A stretch of DNA of 64,000 bases from Conidiobolus incongruus B7586 (GCA_000697335.1 JNEM01013522.1:1-64000); one strand, 5' to 3'; counted from the first letter of the stretch, positions 37,966-50,033 are shown. Numbers and translations: made by a program. Notes: a model not told the origin generated them from the sequence alone.

Positions 37966-38798
37966 AATTAAAGATTGTATTCTTCCTTTTTAATTTTATC
38001 GTTATCATTAAAATATTTAAAATATTTAAAATGTTTATTAAATGTTCCTAATCAAATGGCTAGTAATTCACACTGACAATTATTATAAATTAATTCATTT
38101 CAACAAATATCTTATCTATTCATATAAATTTTTCGAATCACATATTTTCAATTTATCATTATTTAAATTCTGATCCAAAACTACTTCAATATTGAACTTG
38201 TATTAAGGTATAATATGAATTCAATTAAGAATTATTATTAAATTTTATCTGAAAATTTATATAAATTTAAATCATTGATTATGATATAGTCATATTCTCC
38301 TAATTTTCCTCTGTTGTTCAATTTTATGATAATATGTGAGAATTTTTTCTATAAAAAATAATCATAATAATACTTACATACCCAATCTGTCAAATTATAT
38401 ATAATCACATTATTTTTTGCAATTTATAAAGGTATTTGACAATTGAGACAATTCGAGGTAATTTCAGAGGAGTTGAATTATATGGAAATTGATTTAAAGA
38501 CTTTTGAGTTAATATTGCTCAAATTTATATTTTTATAGAGAGAAAGCCTTGATATAGTTTCAGATTTGATATAAATCATAAATATATTAAATATAATTTA
38601 TAAATTTATAACTTGATAAAATATAAGATTCCAATTATTTTCAACATATTCTATAAAATTTGAATCCCATAATTATTAAATTGAAAGTATTTAAATATAA
38701 ATTTCGATTCATAGTCACTTTTTTATTGATTTTTAAATTATTAAAGATTAATTCAAAATTTTTTTATTAATTGAATTTTTCTATTTTTTTTGAAATTA
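37966..38798. other. AT-rich spacer upstream of the 38799 gene
   Basis: No gene seen; 3' flank of the split pseudogene and 5' flank of the next intact gene. Confidence 0.4.
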
Positions 38799-40244
38799 AT
38801 GTCTATAAATGAAAGTATCAGCATTTTACACTCCCATAAAAATAATGATTTTTTGTTATTATTATTTGAATTAGACGAATTTTTAAAATACTTAAATCAA
38901 GAAGAATTAGTTCAACTGAGTGCAGTTAACAAATTATTTCGAAATTTATTAATTCCCAAAATTTTTCAAAGGGTGTACTTTAATAATGATCCGGAATATT
39001 CTTTTCATAGAAAAATCAAATTGAATTATTACAAATATGCTAAATTGGATCCACTTCGTAGGAAACAAATTTATATTCATTTTGTTAGACATTTCCAAAG
39101 TAAAATCCCTGGTAAATTGATACATAGTCTTATTAGATTTTTATGTATTAACTTATAAATATTAGATATCCCTAATCAATTTGGTGAATTTAAACGATAT
39201 TTACCATTATATCAAACTTATTTAAACTCTTTAACAATTAGACAAAGAGATAAGCAGTGTTTAGATAATATTCAACTATTTCCATATTTGAAACATTTAC
39301 ATTTGTATAACGTCTTTATTCGTAAAAAAGGGTTCCTAACTATTATGACAGCTTCTTCCCCTTTAGAATCTTTGACATTATTCCATATAAATATAGTGCA
39401 CTCGTCTTTTGATCCATTGCCAATGCAAGAATTAACACTCCCAAACTCCATAAGAAAACTGCATCTAGAAAATTGTTATTTGATTTCTGAAATGAATTCG
39501 AATATAGCTATTAGTGGCCACGATCATTTCTTTAATCTTTCTCAATCTCGATCCCTACTTATTCCTCCACAATCTTTACCTCATCTTATGGAATTGACGT
39601 ACAAAACTCTTCGTAATAATACAGCTATCATCACTGAATTTTTAACTCTCAATGCCCATATCAACATAGTCGACACTTATTTACCAGTGATCAACAACCA
39701 GCACATTGAATTTTTGAAAGCTTGCTGTGGATTAAAATCTCTCAAATTTCACTGCGATACTATCTCCCTCGAAAATTTGTCCCTATACACTTTTCCCACC
39801 CTAACTAGGATCAGCTCTTTGATATTTACTAGAAATCACAGAGATCACTTTCCATACTTTGAAAAATTATGCTCATCTTGTCCCAATTTGAGCCAATTGG
39901 AATTTGATTATAGTTTGCAATGGATGCAATCGTTCAATTTACTAATATCAGAATTACCAAATCTTAAATTTTTGACTATTAACAAAGAATCGACCGATAA
40001 TTTCGTTAGTTTTAATTTCACTAAGCATCACCAATTAGAGCATATCGAGCTTAATGGTTTTCATATCAATCAAATCAATCTAACAGAATTTGAAAATTTG
40101 TCAAACTTAAAGTATATTACAATTGTAAAAAGTTACAAGGATCCAGGCATTCATTTAGATGATTCGATTTTCTCTAAGTTTAACAATTGGAAATGTTTGG
40201 TGAGTCACAAATCAGTTTATTGTTTTAGAATTGGATCACTTTAA
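38799..40244 (+). CDS. F-box-like/LRR (RNI-like) protein, two-exon subfamily
   Basis: Exons 38799-39111 (313 nt) and 39166-40244 with a 54-bp phase-1 intron give 463 residues. I chose ATG at 38799 (MSINES) because no ATG precedes it in frame and the first exon then matches the 313 nt of two sister genes. F-box-like block at residues about 18-58 (LLLFELDEFLKYLNQEELVQ, LSAVNKLFR). Exon 2 opens DIPNQFGEFKRYLPLYQTYL and carries TIRQ. SSCPNLSQLEF is near residue 355. It ends NNWKCLVSHKSVYCFRIGSL, slightly longer than the canonical tail. Most similar to the 24925 protein. Confidence 0.92.
39112..39165 (+). other. phase-1 intron of the 38799 gene
   Basis: GTAAAT donor at 39112 and TATTAG acceptor ending 39165, 54 bp, at the position conserved in the subfamily. 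Confidence 0.85.
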
Positions 40245-40550
40245 ACTGGATTATATCATCTCATTATTCACTCTAAATATTATCAACAGTCCATCAATAT
40301 TTGAAATCTCTACATTAAGATTAGGTATCGAACATTGATTTTTTAACTAATGATTGCTATGTATATTTGATTTATAATTAACAAAAATCGAAATTAGTTT
40401 ATTTCATATATGTTATATTCTTTTGAAAATCATATGAATCAATATTAAAAACTACTACATAGTAAATAAATTTCTACTATTAATTATTGAATTTGTAATC
40501 ACTTTGATACATTTTTAATACTAATGAATTTCAGCATAACTAATACATAT

Positions 40551-40884
40551 TGACACTGGCTGGGAAATCAAGTGTCCAATAACTTTTAAGTAAATAGTTG
40601 TCTTCCGGAACGGCACCTGTTTGATGATATAAAAGGGGTAATTTATTGTTTAACCTGGATTATTGGGCTGTACCATAGGAAGAGGACCGACGCGATAACT
40701 TGGTTGTAGTCGGCATATTTATAGTTTTCTTGACGTGTCTTCCCAGCGTACGAACCGTACGTCGGATGGAACGATTGATTGCATTGCTGGGGTGTATTTT
40801 GTGGTCACGTTGCAGGTGGATCTGTGACGGGGTTCTCGAATGAATTGAATTGTTAAGGACGAACGGGTCCTCCGGCCCGTGACA
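40551..40884 (-). mobile_element. solo LTR of an LTR retrotransposon (probably Ty3/Gypsy kin)
   Basis: A 334-bp block far richer in G+C than its surroundings. Read on the minus strand it starts TGTCACGGGCC and ends with TGTCA; both sides carry ATAT (40547-40550 and 40885-40888), a likely 4-bp target duplication. A TATA-like box and an AATAAA lie inside in the minus orientation, as in LTRs. No internal coding region is present, so it is the product of LTR-LTR recombination. Intact ends and duplication suggest a fairly recent event; without a partner LTR it cannot be dated. Assignment to Ty3/Gypsy rests on the TGTCACGG-type terminus only. Confidence 0.75.
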
Positions 40885-41159
40885 ATATATAAATTCCTTA
40901 ACTCAATCCATTATCAAATCTTTTGGTATTCATTTATATAATATCAAGACATAATTTTATTTTTTGTTCTTATGATTTAAATTATTTTGAAATATACTAA
41001 AAAATTTAAATTGTAATAAAGTTGCAATGTTTAAGAATTACTATACATTAACCAACAGAGATTAAAATAATCCAATTGGGAATGAGCTTGTTCAATTGCA
41101 AGAATATTAATTATTTAAATCAATCAAATTTAATTCAGCTGTCATATGTATTCAATCTA

Positions 41160-41445
41160 CAGAGTGGTTCAAAAATTAAGTTTGATAATTATAAATTCTT
41201 ATTTCCGCATAAAACAAAAACTTAGAACAAATGTTAATCAGTCAAACATTTTTCCATCCACCTTTTTTTGAATAACATAATTCTAAACCAATGGTAAACA
41301 TTTAATCCCTTTACACAGTATTTAAAATTCATCTTTTAAATTACACCCTTAATTGCAAAATGTAAATTAGGAATGTTATCAAATCTCTTTCTTAGAATCA
41401 ATTTCTTCAGCTTACCAAAATAATCATAATCACAAAGAATCATAT
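41160..41445 (-). mobile_element. Tc1/mariner 3' fragment G (second subfamily)
   Basis: Read on the minus strand: DYDYFGKLKKLILRKRFDN from about 41430, then the C-terminal stretch ending KRWMEKCLTD near 41240, parallel to fragment F. Outside the frame the sequence runs to a terminus CAGAGTGGTTCAAAAATTAAG at 41160-41180 preceded by TA, typical of Tc1/mariner ends. Only the last quarter of the element survives. Confidence 0.6.
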
Positions 41446-43180
41446 ATAGTGAATATGATGTATCGGGTGATAAAAACAAGTTTTATTATAATTATACTTT
41501 ATATTATTTTAGATATATCAATATTTTAATTATATAACATTAAAGTTTTGACTATATTTTCTCACCAATTAATAAATTTATTTTTTTATATCTGAAAAAT
41601 ATTTTATTATTATATCTCATTTTTGCTGGTAATAATTAGTTGAACTAAATATTATTACTATTTAAAATTAATAATTACAATTGATTTTTTTTGAGATAAA
41701 TTTTACTTTGGTATTTATATTAATAACTTTAATTTTCAATTAAACCATTTTATATTCCTTGGTAATAAATCATATATTGTTATCTATGATTTATCTATTG
41801 TAATAATTTTTAATTATAATAGGATAACTATGATGATGACATAAATTGGTTATATATTTTCTCTTATATATTTGAATTTAATTAAAACCATGAAATACCT
41901 TTATTATTAATTTAAAATAACCAAAGCTTAAAATGTTTATCATAGTTTATCTTATACATTTATTGTTTATTATCTTATTCAATTTGGTTTCTAAACTTTA
42001 ATTAATGCAAAATTAATAATATAAATTTACCTATATTGCTTAATAAGAGTATAACAGAATTAATACTAAATTATAAAATTTACTTTATTTTTTTAACTAA
42101 GATATTTGTTTAATATTCGAAAATATATATTATTTAATTTATATTTCTATAATTATTGGTAAATCAAAAATGGCCGAGACAAAGTAATTATTGTATATTT
42201 GATTTGCCAGTTTTAAATCAACTACAATATTTTTCAATAGTGTGGTTAAAGAGCCTTTTGCCACCAGTTGCTACTTGTAAACTTTTATATGTAGTTTATA
42301 CAAAATATTGTGTATAATATGATAATTATTTAAATTTTCTTTGTTTAATTCTGGTAAAATTTGAAATTAAATGATTTGTTATATTGATATTGATTGAAAT
42401 TTCTTTAGAAAGTTGTATTATATATTTAATGAATTATTTAATAATTTTTCAATTATTATGATTTATAAAATAATGTTTGATTATAACAAATGAATTTCCT
42501 AGTTAAACCACTCTATTTGTTAAGAGACTAGTTCTCTAAATTCTATATATAACTTCATGTTTATATTAAGTTTTAATTTCCTAAGTCATTTATACTTGTA
42601 AGGTTAATTTAATTGTATGAGTAATATTAATTTAGCTAAGCATGGTTCCTCTTCTTCCTTTTAATATCTTACTATTCTTCTCTAATTATTGTCATTCACT
42701 ATTATTTTCTAAAATTTGAGACTATTTCTATCAATATTATATTCTTATTGATAAAACTTAATATATTTTCTGATATAATTATATTAACTTGTTTATTTTG
42801 AATCTTAAATAAACTCAATGATATATTAAATTACTCACGTCACTACCAATTTAAGCCTTCCTTTGCACTATATTGGTTCTATCATCAAATTATACCACAC
42901 TATTCAATACAATCTATCTTGGGAATACTTTTTTCAATTGTTTTTTAATTTATATACATTAGTTAAAATTTGAATTGTTGACTATGCTATGAATTTATCT
43001 CAATTATTTAATTAACTGTATCAAGCTATATAAACAATTGTCATGGTGTCATTTTAGATTAATTTAATTTTATTATATATTATCTTATCTATTTTAATAT
43101 ATGGCTTTGTAAAATATTCCAATTGGTGAAAATATGTTGCTATCACAAGATATTGCCTTTCAAAGCATTTAATTATACCA
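41446..43180. other. AT-rich region without recognised genes
   Basis: No family member or mariner detected. A short richer stretch at about 42170-42300 has no readable identity. Confidence 0.4.
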
Positions 43181-43184
43181 TGAA

Positions 43185-44542
43185 CATTTGGAATTTTTCT
43201 TCCAGTTTACAGTTTTTATAAACTATTTGAGATAAGAGAAAAAGTGAAGATCACTAGTCTATCCAAGTGCCTCAGAACTATATTCACTCTCTTGAATTTT
43301 AGACAAGATTACATGAACAACAACTCTATATATTTCTTTAATAGAAGGATTTAATCTCGGTATTTTGAGGCTAATGGTTTGATTCAAAATAATTCATTGA
43401 ATAAATTATATCATAAATTTAATGGTGAGTAAACTTTATATCATTCGGATATTCACATTTATTAATAAATCAATAATAGATAGAGTCGATTACAAGTATT
43501 TAAGCTACATTTACAACGATTTAACTTGTATTACTTCATTGACAGTGCGTCAAGGAGATGGAAAATATTTAAAACAATTATATTTCCACAATTAGCACAA
43601 TTGAGTTTAAATAATGTTAAAATACGGGAATATCCCTTTATAACAATGTTGAATTCATTGTCAAGATTAGATGAGCTAACTTTAATTCACATTAGCATTT
43701 TGCAATATTCAGCCCGGTTCCAATTCTATTAAAAATATTCAACTATCGAGATCTTTAGGGAAATCATATTTTGAATCTTGCTACCTCGTAGCCGGATATT
43801 TGTCGAATAGTATTATCGGATCCCCCAACCATCCTGCTAGAGTGTCGGAAGTTCAATATCTCAAATTTCACCTCCAATATTTACCCTACCTCAAACACTT
43901 AACCAATGATTATGAGTCATCAATTTTCAAAAATTGCCCAATTTTTATATCTCAATCCCCAACCTCAAACACTCAATACTTATTTATGGGTTCAAAATGA
44001 ATCCTATTATCAATTCCTTGAATACTGTAAGAATTTAGAAAGTTTAAAATTTTACTGCATGAAGATAACCCAGGAAAATTTATCACAATATCATTTTCCA
44101 TTATTATGGTATTTGAAATAGTTTCAATTTACGAATATTGACCCAAATTACTTTCCCTACCTAGAAAGCATGTGCTTAGCTTGCCCCAATTTGAAAGAAT
44201 TACAGGTTGATTATAAGAAGGAATGGATATTATCATTGAGTTCTACTACCAAAACTATGAAATTTGAAATCAATGACAATTCTCAATCGAATACCGAGCC
44301 AAGACTTCTTCATGAATTTGACCAATCAATCAAATTTGGAATTTATCCAACTTTAAGGTGTCAGTGCACAGGATATTAGTTTAAATCAATTTTAAAGTTT
44401 ACCAAAGTTGAAATATGTTAAAATTTCAAAATGGTATCAAGATTATGATTCACATTCTTTATTGAGGCTTTTCAAAAGGTTCAAAAATCGGACTTGTATT
44501 CTAGCTAAAGAAGGTTCGATGTATTGTTATAACAATAAATAG
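43185..44542 (+). pseudogene. F-box-like/LRR pseudogene retaining its intron signals
   Basis: The F-box text REKVKITSLSKCLRTI is at about 43235-43285. A GTGAGT donor near 43423 and an AATAG acceptor near 43480 mark the subfamily intron. LRR text follows: ITSLTVRQGDGKYL near 43535-43570, PQLAQLSLNNVKI at 43590-43625, NSLSRLDELTLIHISIL at about 43650-43700, LACPNLKELQVDYKKEW at 44173-44225, and a tail GSMYCYNNK ending at 44542. At least four frame changes or stops. It is the last + strand member before the housekeeping genes. Confidence 0.8.
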
Positions 44543-45341
44543 ACAACAATTCTATAGATTTTTGCAATTCTAAATTAATTCTAAAAATTTTCCATGATTT
44601 CTTTAATTAATATTACCTCAAATTAGTATATTAATAACCTTGGTGAATATTATTTTAGTTAATAAAATATTTGATTCAAAATATTAATAAAATAGTTATT
44701 TTGGTATATGATTTAATGTGTATATTATTAGTTTAGTTTCAATAAATGAATTATCTTGAGTTCAAAATTGTTTAATATATACATAAAAACGGAAACTACT
44801 TTGATATTAATTTAAGGAGCCTTGAGCAATACTTTTAAAATCTAATCATTGTGAAACCTTTTTAAATAGTTTTATATTAGGTGAAGTTAATTAGTCCAAA
44901 AACGATTGAAATTCTTCAATATTTGTAAAATTAACAGATTGGCGGTGATAAAAAATATTTTATATCAAAAGTTCAAATACATATTAATTTCATATATAAA
45001 ATTATTATATTGTTGATGGATTTACTAAATATTTAGGATTCTACTAATTCATTACTGATATTGAAAAATGCTAATATCTACCTGATTGGCTAATTCTCGA
45101 GATGGTATGATATTTGTTAGATATTATTGGATTGGACACACACACCACTTAAAGATATAATTAGGTTATAGAATGGCATTCAATAATTTAAATTAGGTAT
45201 AGTAAGATTATTAAACCATCTAAAAAGATTTCATCTATTCTAAAATAATGTATTTCAATTAACAATTTGATAATTGAATGATTATTAAATTCAAATAATT
45301 TGTATATAGATAAAAAATTTTTAATTTTAATAATAAAAACT
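44543..45341. other. 3' intergenic region between LRR pseudogene and Arp2
   Basis: Convergent 3' flanks; nothing recognised. The frame of the Arp2 gene's middle exon stays open into this region, but splicing shows the real stop at 45342-45344. Confidence 0.5.
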
Positions 45342-46610
45342 TTAAGCGGCACCCAATTTAGCCTAAAATTGGATTTAGATAAATATATTGGGGAATTATT
45401 AAATAAGTAACTTACCAAAGCTTTGACACCTTGTTCTTCCCACTCGGCTTTTGTGACCCAGGCAGTGGGTTTGTCTTTGAGAAGGTTGGCGAGCACAGCT
45501 CCTCCGAGGAAGACCATGTGACGACGACTAGGAGGATCGTCAATATTGATTTTGAAGTTGGCGAGACGGGATACGTCACCTTGGAGGACGTGAGTAAGGT
45601 AAAGTTGCTTCATTTCCTTTTCGAGGCGAGATGGGAGACCTGGATACATAGTAGAACCACCAGATAATACTATGTGGCGGTAGAGTTCGGGACGGAGATC
45701 GAGATCGGCACTGTTGATGACTTGGTGCAAGAGCTCAGCTACACCAGGAGATTCACAGTCCACCAATTCGGGTTGGAATAAACATTCAGGAGCTTCGAAA
45801 CGCTCAGATCCGATTTTGATGACACGACCGTCGGGAAGTGTATACTGTTCCATGAGGACGGTTGTTTCTGTAGCTAATTTTTTGTCGAGGTTAAGGTCGT
45901 AAGAAACATAACATAATTTCTCTTTGATTTGACGAACAGTTTCGAAATCAGCAGTACGGTTGAAGTTGTAACCTCTAAGTTGTAATAATTTAATCAAGTA
46001 ACGGGTCACATCACGACCGGCAATATCCAAACGTTTGGTCAAATGAGGTAGTGAATAACCTTGATATACTGGAATAATGTGAGTCACACCATCACCGGAA
46101 TCAACAACAACACCAGTCAATAAACCTTGAGCATAAAGGGTTAAAACAGCTTGAATAGCTACGTAAAAGCCTTCAAATTGGTATTCTTCCAACATCACTT
46201 CGGCCATCTTTTCCCTATTGGCCTTAGGATTCATAGGAGGTTCAGTCAACAATACCTTACATTCCTTGGGATCGCACTTTAATTTTTCGTAAAAAGTATA
46301 ATTCCAAAGGTGACGCATATCCTCCCAATTGCGAATAATACCATTTTCCAAAGGATAAGACATCTGTAAAATAGAACGTAATTCTGCAGCTTCGTCACCA
46401 ACCATAATATCTTTAACTTCGCGGTCTCCGATCTGTTCTTCGGCTCTCAACATGGGTCTTCCTACAACTGATGGGAAAACGTGGGATGGGAAGTTGGAAC
46501 CTGCATAACCTACTTTAGCAAACTAAATCCATAATTAATATGGCATTAATAATTAATTCTAATCTACATACACCTGTACCGTTATCAACGACTAGAACTT
46601 TATCACTCAT
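45342..46610 (-). CDS. ARP2: actin-related protein 2 (Arp2)
   Basis: Arp2 is one of the two actin-like subunits of the Arp2/3 complex, which nucleates branched actin filaments at the cortex and on endocytic patches. Three exons are predicted on the minus strand: 46572-46610, 45416-46522 and 45342-45362, giving 388 residues, the usual Arp2 length. Residues 10-22 ([12 protein letters not shown] after VVD) are the nucleotide-binding loop; [57 protein letters not shown] and [11 protein letters not shown] are classic actin/Arp2 blocks. Exon 1 encodes only 13 residues and exon 3 only six (AKLGAA), typical of a gene with tiny terminal exons. The gene has markedly higher G+C than its neighbours, as expected for a highly expressed gene. 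It diverges from the ZNRD2 gene at 47337. Confidence 0.97.
45363..45415 (-). other. Arp2 intron 2
   Basis: GTAAGT donor (minus strand, 45415) and TTTTAG acceptor (45363); 53 bp. It precedes a 21-nt final exon. Confidence 0.9.
46523..46571 (-). other. Arp2 intron 1
   Basis: GTATGT donor (46571) and ATTTAG acceptor (46523) on the minus strand; 49 bp, phase 0, between the DNGTG codons and FAKVGYAG. Confidence 0.92.
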
Positions 46611-47336
46611 GAGAATAATTTAATACTAATAACAATTAATTAATAAACACTCTTATTTATTTATTTATATTAATATGATTTGATTTACTATTATTGATTT
46701 TAAGAATGAATTAAAAATAAGAAGTAACTGAATGAACGATTTTATTCATTTATTAATTAAAATCACAATGATGATGTGTTAAATTGATATAATTTTTTGT
46801 GAATAATTTGTCCCAATTTTAATTTGAAATTACTATAACAAGGTATAATAAAGAATTGTGTTAAATATTACATTTTTCTAATATGAATTTATAAATAATC
46901 ATTGTTTTTTATAAATATTATAAATTTTCATAATTCAATTAAATAATAAATATTTAACTAATATTGATATTTATCTTTAAGATATTTGATAAATATCATT
47001 AACAATCTAATTTATTATAATTTTCACTATAATGACAAATAATTCAACAATAATCACATAAAATAATTATGATAATTGATATTATAAATAATGTTTAACG
47101 CTGTAAAGCTTTTAAATTTATTCATTTTACAATGATTATTTTTATATTCTAATATATTTTTTTACTTTGATGATTTTCAAGCATTGTTTACATCAAGTAA
47201 TTAAAATTTCAATACCCATAAATTCAATTTAATTTCCAAAAACTATAAAAATCTGATCCAAAATGCTAATCAAAATATTAATTCATAATACTAGTATAAA
47301 TTTAATAATAGAAATTAATAATAAATATATATCAAA
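46611..47336. promoter_or_regulatory. shared divergent promoter region of Arp2 and the ZNRD2-like gene
   Basis: About 730 bp of A/T-rich DNA between two start codons facing away from each other. No individual binding site can be named from sequence alone. Divergent arrangement makes shared regulation possible, not shown. Confidence 0.5.
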
Positions 47337-48349
47337 ATGGAACAAGCTTCTCAAATTTTATCTCAAGCACTATTAAGTGGAATGGTAATTTTCTTACTAA
47401 TATCAAATCATAAATGTATGACTTATTAATTTAATTTAGACAATGACAAATAAAGAATGTCAACAATGTCAAGTAAGTAAAATAAACTACTTTGAAAAAA
47501 TTTAATGTTAATATCCTTTTGTTAGTCACCTTTGATGAGGCCTCGCAATTCTAAAGATGCTAAATGTGTAGTTTGCGAAGAATTGCAATCCCAACAAACC
47601 AAAGAGCAAGTTGAAACAAACGAAGTTTATAAAGCTCAAGGTTCACAAGAAATTTTTAACGATACCCAAATTTCAAACCAAACCCCGGCTCATGATACTT
47701 TTACCCAGAATTCTAACCAACCTTCAAAAGAGAGAGCAAGTGAATTAATTGGACAAAAAATGTTGCAAGGATGGACCATGCTCCAAGAATATTGTCAGAA
47801 TCCCAATTGTATACCTGTAACTAACACTATTAACAAACACAATATACACTATATTAATATTTGGATAGGTACCATTAGTTCGCAATCGAGATTTAATCAG
47901 TTTATGCGTATTGTGTAATACTCAATACTTGAGAGAATCTGATTTTGATAAGAATTTACATTCGAAATTGAATTTGGTTAATCAAAAGAAGGTTAGCAAT
48001 ATCAATGTCAATGCTGATGCTTTTGGTTCTAAACCTGACGAAATGACTAAAAATGAAAATTCTGAGGTAAATTTATTAATATTTATATTGTTGAATGTAC
48101 TCATTAATTAATTTTTTTGAAATTTTATAGATTAAATCCGATCAAACTACGACTACATCATTTACAATTCCCTGTGATCTACCCAACATCAATACAGATA
48201 TTAAATCCCAACTAGAAGCTACCATCCATCATAAACTGCACTCCTTAAATGAAAAATTAAAAACCAGTGACAATTTACAAGAAATTCAAGACTTATTAAA
48301 AACTATTGATCAAGCTATAATCACTTTAAATAGCTGTAAAAAATTATAA
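47337..48349 (+). CDS. ZNRD2: ZNRD2/SSSCA1 (p27 autoantigen) family protein with two zinc ribbons
   Basis: Five exons (47337-47384, 47440-47472, 47526-47816, 47869-48066, 48131-48349) joined by four phase-0 introns of 52-64 bp give 262 residues. A first zinc ribbon occupies about residues 20-55 (KECQQCQSPLMRP ... CVVCEE). A second begins near residue 100: LIGQKMLQGWTMLQEYC, then C, VPLVRNRDLISLCVLC; the phrase GWxML...C...PL(M/V)R...CVxC is the family mark. The C-terminal 45 residues (KLHSLNEKLKTSDNLQEIQD, then IDQAIITLNS) match the short helical tail of the human protein as I recall it. The human homologue has one ribbon, so the duplicated one is notable. Function of the family is poorly known; a zinc-binding scaffold role is inferred. 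Confidence 0.85.
47385..48130 (+). other. four introns of the ZNRD2-like gene
   Basis: Introns 47385-47439 (55 bp), 47473-47525 (53 bp), 47817-47868 (52 bp) and 48067-48130 (64 bp), all GT...AG with TAG acceptors and all phase 0. The first two cut the first zinc ribbon: the CxxC pair lies in an 11-codon exon of its own. Confidence 0.8.
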
Positions 48350-48750
48350 AATAAATTAAATTTTGACATTTAGTTATTTATAACAATTTTAAGTTTTTGG
48401 TTTTAAAAAAAATTCTAAATTTTTTTATCAAAATTTATATTGAATTCATTTTGGTTTATATAATTTGAGTATAAATTTTAAGCTTGAGTTAATTATCACC
48501 ACTGTATAACAAACAGACAGTCCTCATTGTGATTTTTAGCGAGATCGTTCTAACTTTCTCTAGGTATAAATTTCTTATTAGTCAACACATTCATTTTATA
48601 TAAATTTTTTACAATTACAAATTCTATCTTTATTATATTTTGAGCCAATTTATCCAAATGTAATATATTTTTGATAATAAACTGATATAATAATTCAATC
48701 AAATTTATATAAACGAGAAAATATTTATTCATTAATTAAATATAAATTTA
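48350..48750. terminator. convergent 3' region of the ZNRD2-like and paraoxonase-like genes
   Basis: About 400 bp between two stop codons that face each other; both transcripts should end here. A short open frame on the minus strand is A/T-rich chance sequence. No specific polyadenylation signal is convincing. Confidence 0.4.
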
Positions 48751-50033
48751 TTAAATTTTACACAACAGTGCACCTTGATTATCATGATATGAACCGACCA
48801 ACAACTTGGAAGTATCGACCCATTCGGCATTGGTTGGCAAATTGAAGGATTTACCATTATCTTCAATTAAAGGATGAATTTGGTACCTCTTGCCAAAGAA
48901 GATATTCTCCCCCGTTTCATTCTTGACACCGAGTACCTGGAAGGGTATAGGCAAATCCAGGTTGAATTTGGCAATATGGGATAATTGATTGGCAACAACA
49001 GTATGATACTGAGTGGGCCCGACAACGTACAATTCACCAGTCTTAGGATTTTGAGTGAGGTCGCGAGGCATGAATTCCAAATTAGCAGTTTCTTTTAAAT
49101 TGAGATCGCCATTATCTTCATCCCTTTCGAAAATCAATAATTTGCCTTTGAAAGATTCTGTAACGTAAATTAATTGATCGTTCCAATTGGAGGAAATACT
49201 GCTGGGTGCGTAAAGACCATTCCACTCTGGGATTAACTCACCATCGTAGTATCTGATGATTGATCCACCTGCGAAAGCTCCTAATCCTTCCAAAGATCTC
49301 TTAAAGCCTGCAGAATGTTGATTGGTGTTGATCAAATAAAATTCATCTGCACCAACTACGACCAAATCCTTGGGGTTCTTTAACAATCCAGTATTTTGAA
49401 TACTTTTAACATACTTGAAAGTGTTGGTACTACTAGAATATTCAAACTGTTCAACTGAAAATCCTGCCAATTCCAATTTGTTAATAATAAAATAGTGAAG
49501 AAGACTGGAATCTTTCTCAGAAGGTTTGAAACCGTACCCAACAGGTTGTAACTTTAAACATTTTGGCAAATTGTCAAATTGTAATTTATTAAAAGATTTT
49601 GACTACACAGTTATCATTAAGTATGAATATGGTATTGAGAAATTTAATATGGTATTACCTTAACGTTGTAGCTCTTCAACTCACCACTAACTTTATTACC
49701 ACCTAGCAAGTTAAAAGGATTTAAAAATCTTCCAATTTGGTATCAATAGATTGACGACAAATTGTAAAAGTGTTATCTGTTCCTATAAAATGTTTGAATT
49801 CGCTACAACCCTTTAACTCTGCATGTTTCAAAATTAATCAACATAATATATAAAATGTGCTCGTCAAGTTTACCTTTTATTAATGAACATTTTTTATTAT
49901 TAATAGGTTGATATGTATTCAAGATATTACCGTTATTAATAATAAATAATAAAGTATTCTGAAAGATAACACCTATTACTACTACAATGATGCTTATAAT
50001 ACCAATTAATGTTATCACTTTTTAAATGTTCAT
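48751..50033 (-). pseudogene. paraoxonase/arylesterase-like six-bladed propeller gene, damaged
   Basis: Exons 49874-50018(or 50033), 49659-49818 and 48751-49602 on the minus strand, with 55- and 56-bp introns. Exon 1 encodes a hydrophobic N-terminal anchor (ITLIGIISIIVVVIGVIF), as in animal paraoxonases. Blades carry NPKDLVVVGADEFYLIN, IIRYYDGE, YVTESFKGKLLIFERD, GELYVVGP and GKLLVGS-like text ending GALLCKI, matching the PON pattern. Compared from memory with PON1, the catalytic His and several calcium ligands (Asn in ANGIN, Asp-Asn in VDNIS) are not conserved. Two problems: the only usable ATG (50033) meets TAA at 50022-50024 after two codons, and exon 2 changes frame in an A5 run at 49723-49727, where one more A would restore EDFLNPFNLLGG. 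Young pseudogene, a missed upstream exon, or sequence errors. Confidence 0.75.

Noticed and set aside
45431-45902. Plus-strand open frames of 60-80 codons inside the Arp2 gene
   Set aside because: They are antisense shadows of the Arp2 exon; the Arp2 frame is unmistakable.
48550-48732. Minus-strand open frame of 60 codons between ZNRD2-like and PON-like genes
   Set aside because: Low-complexity A/T-rich text, lies in the shared 3' region, no similarity.
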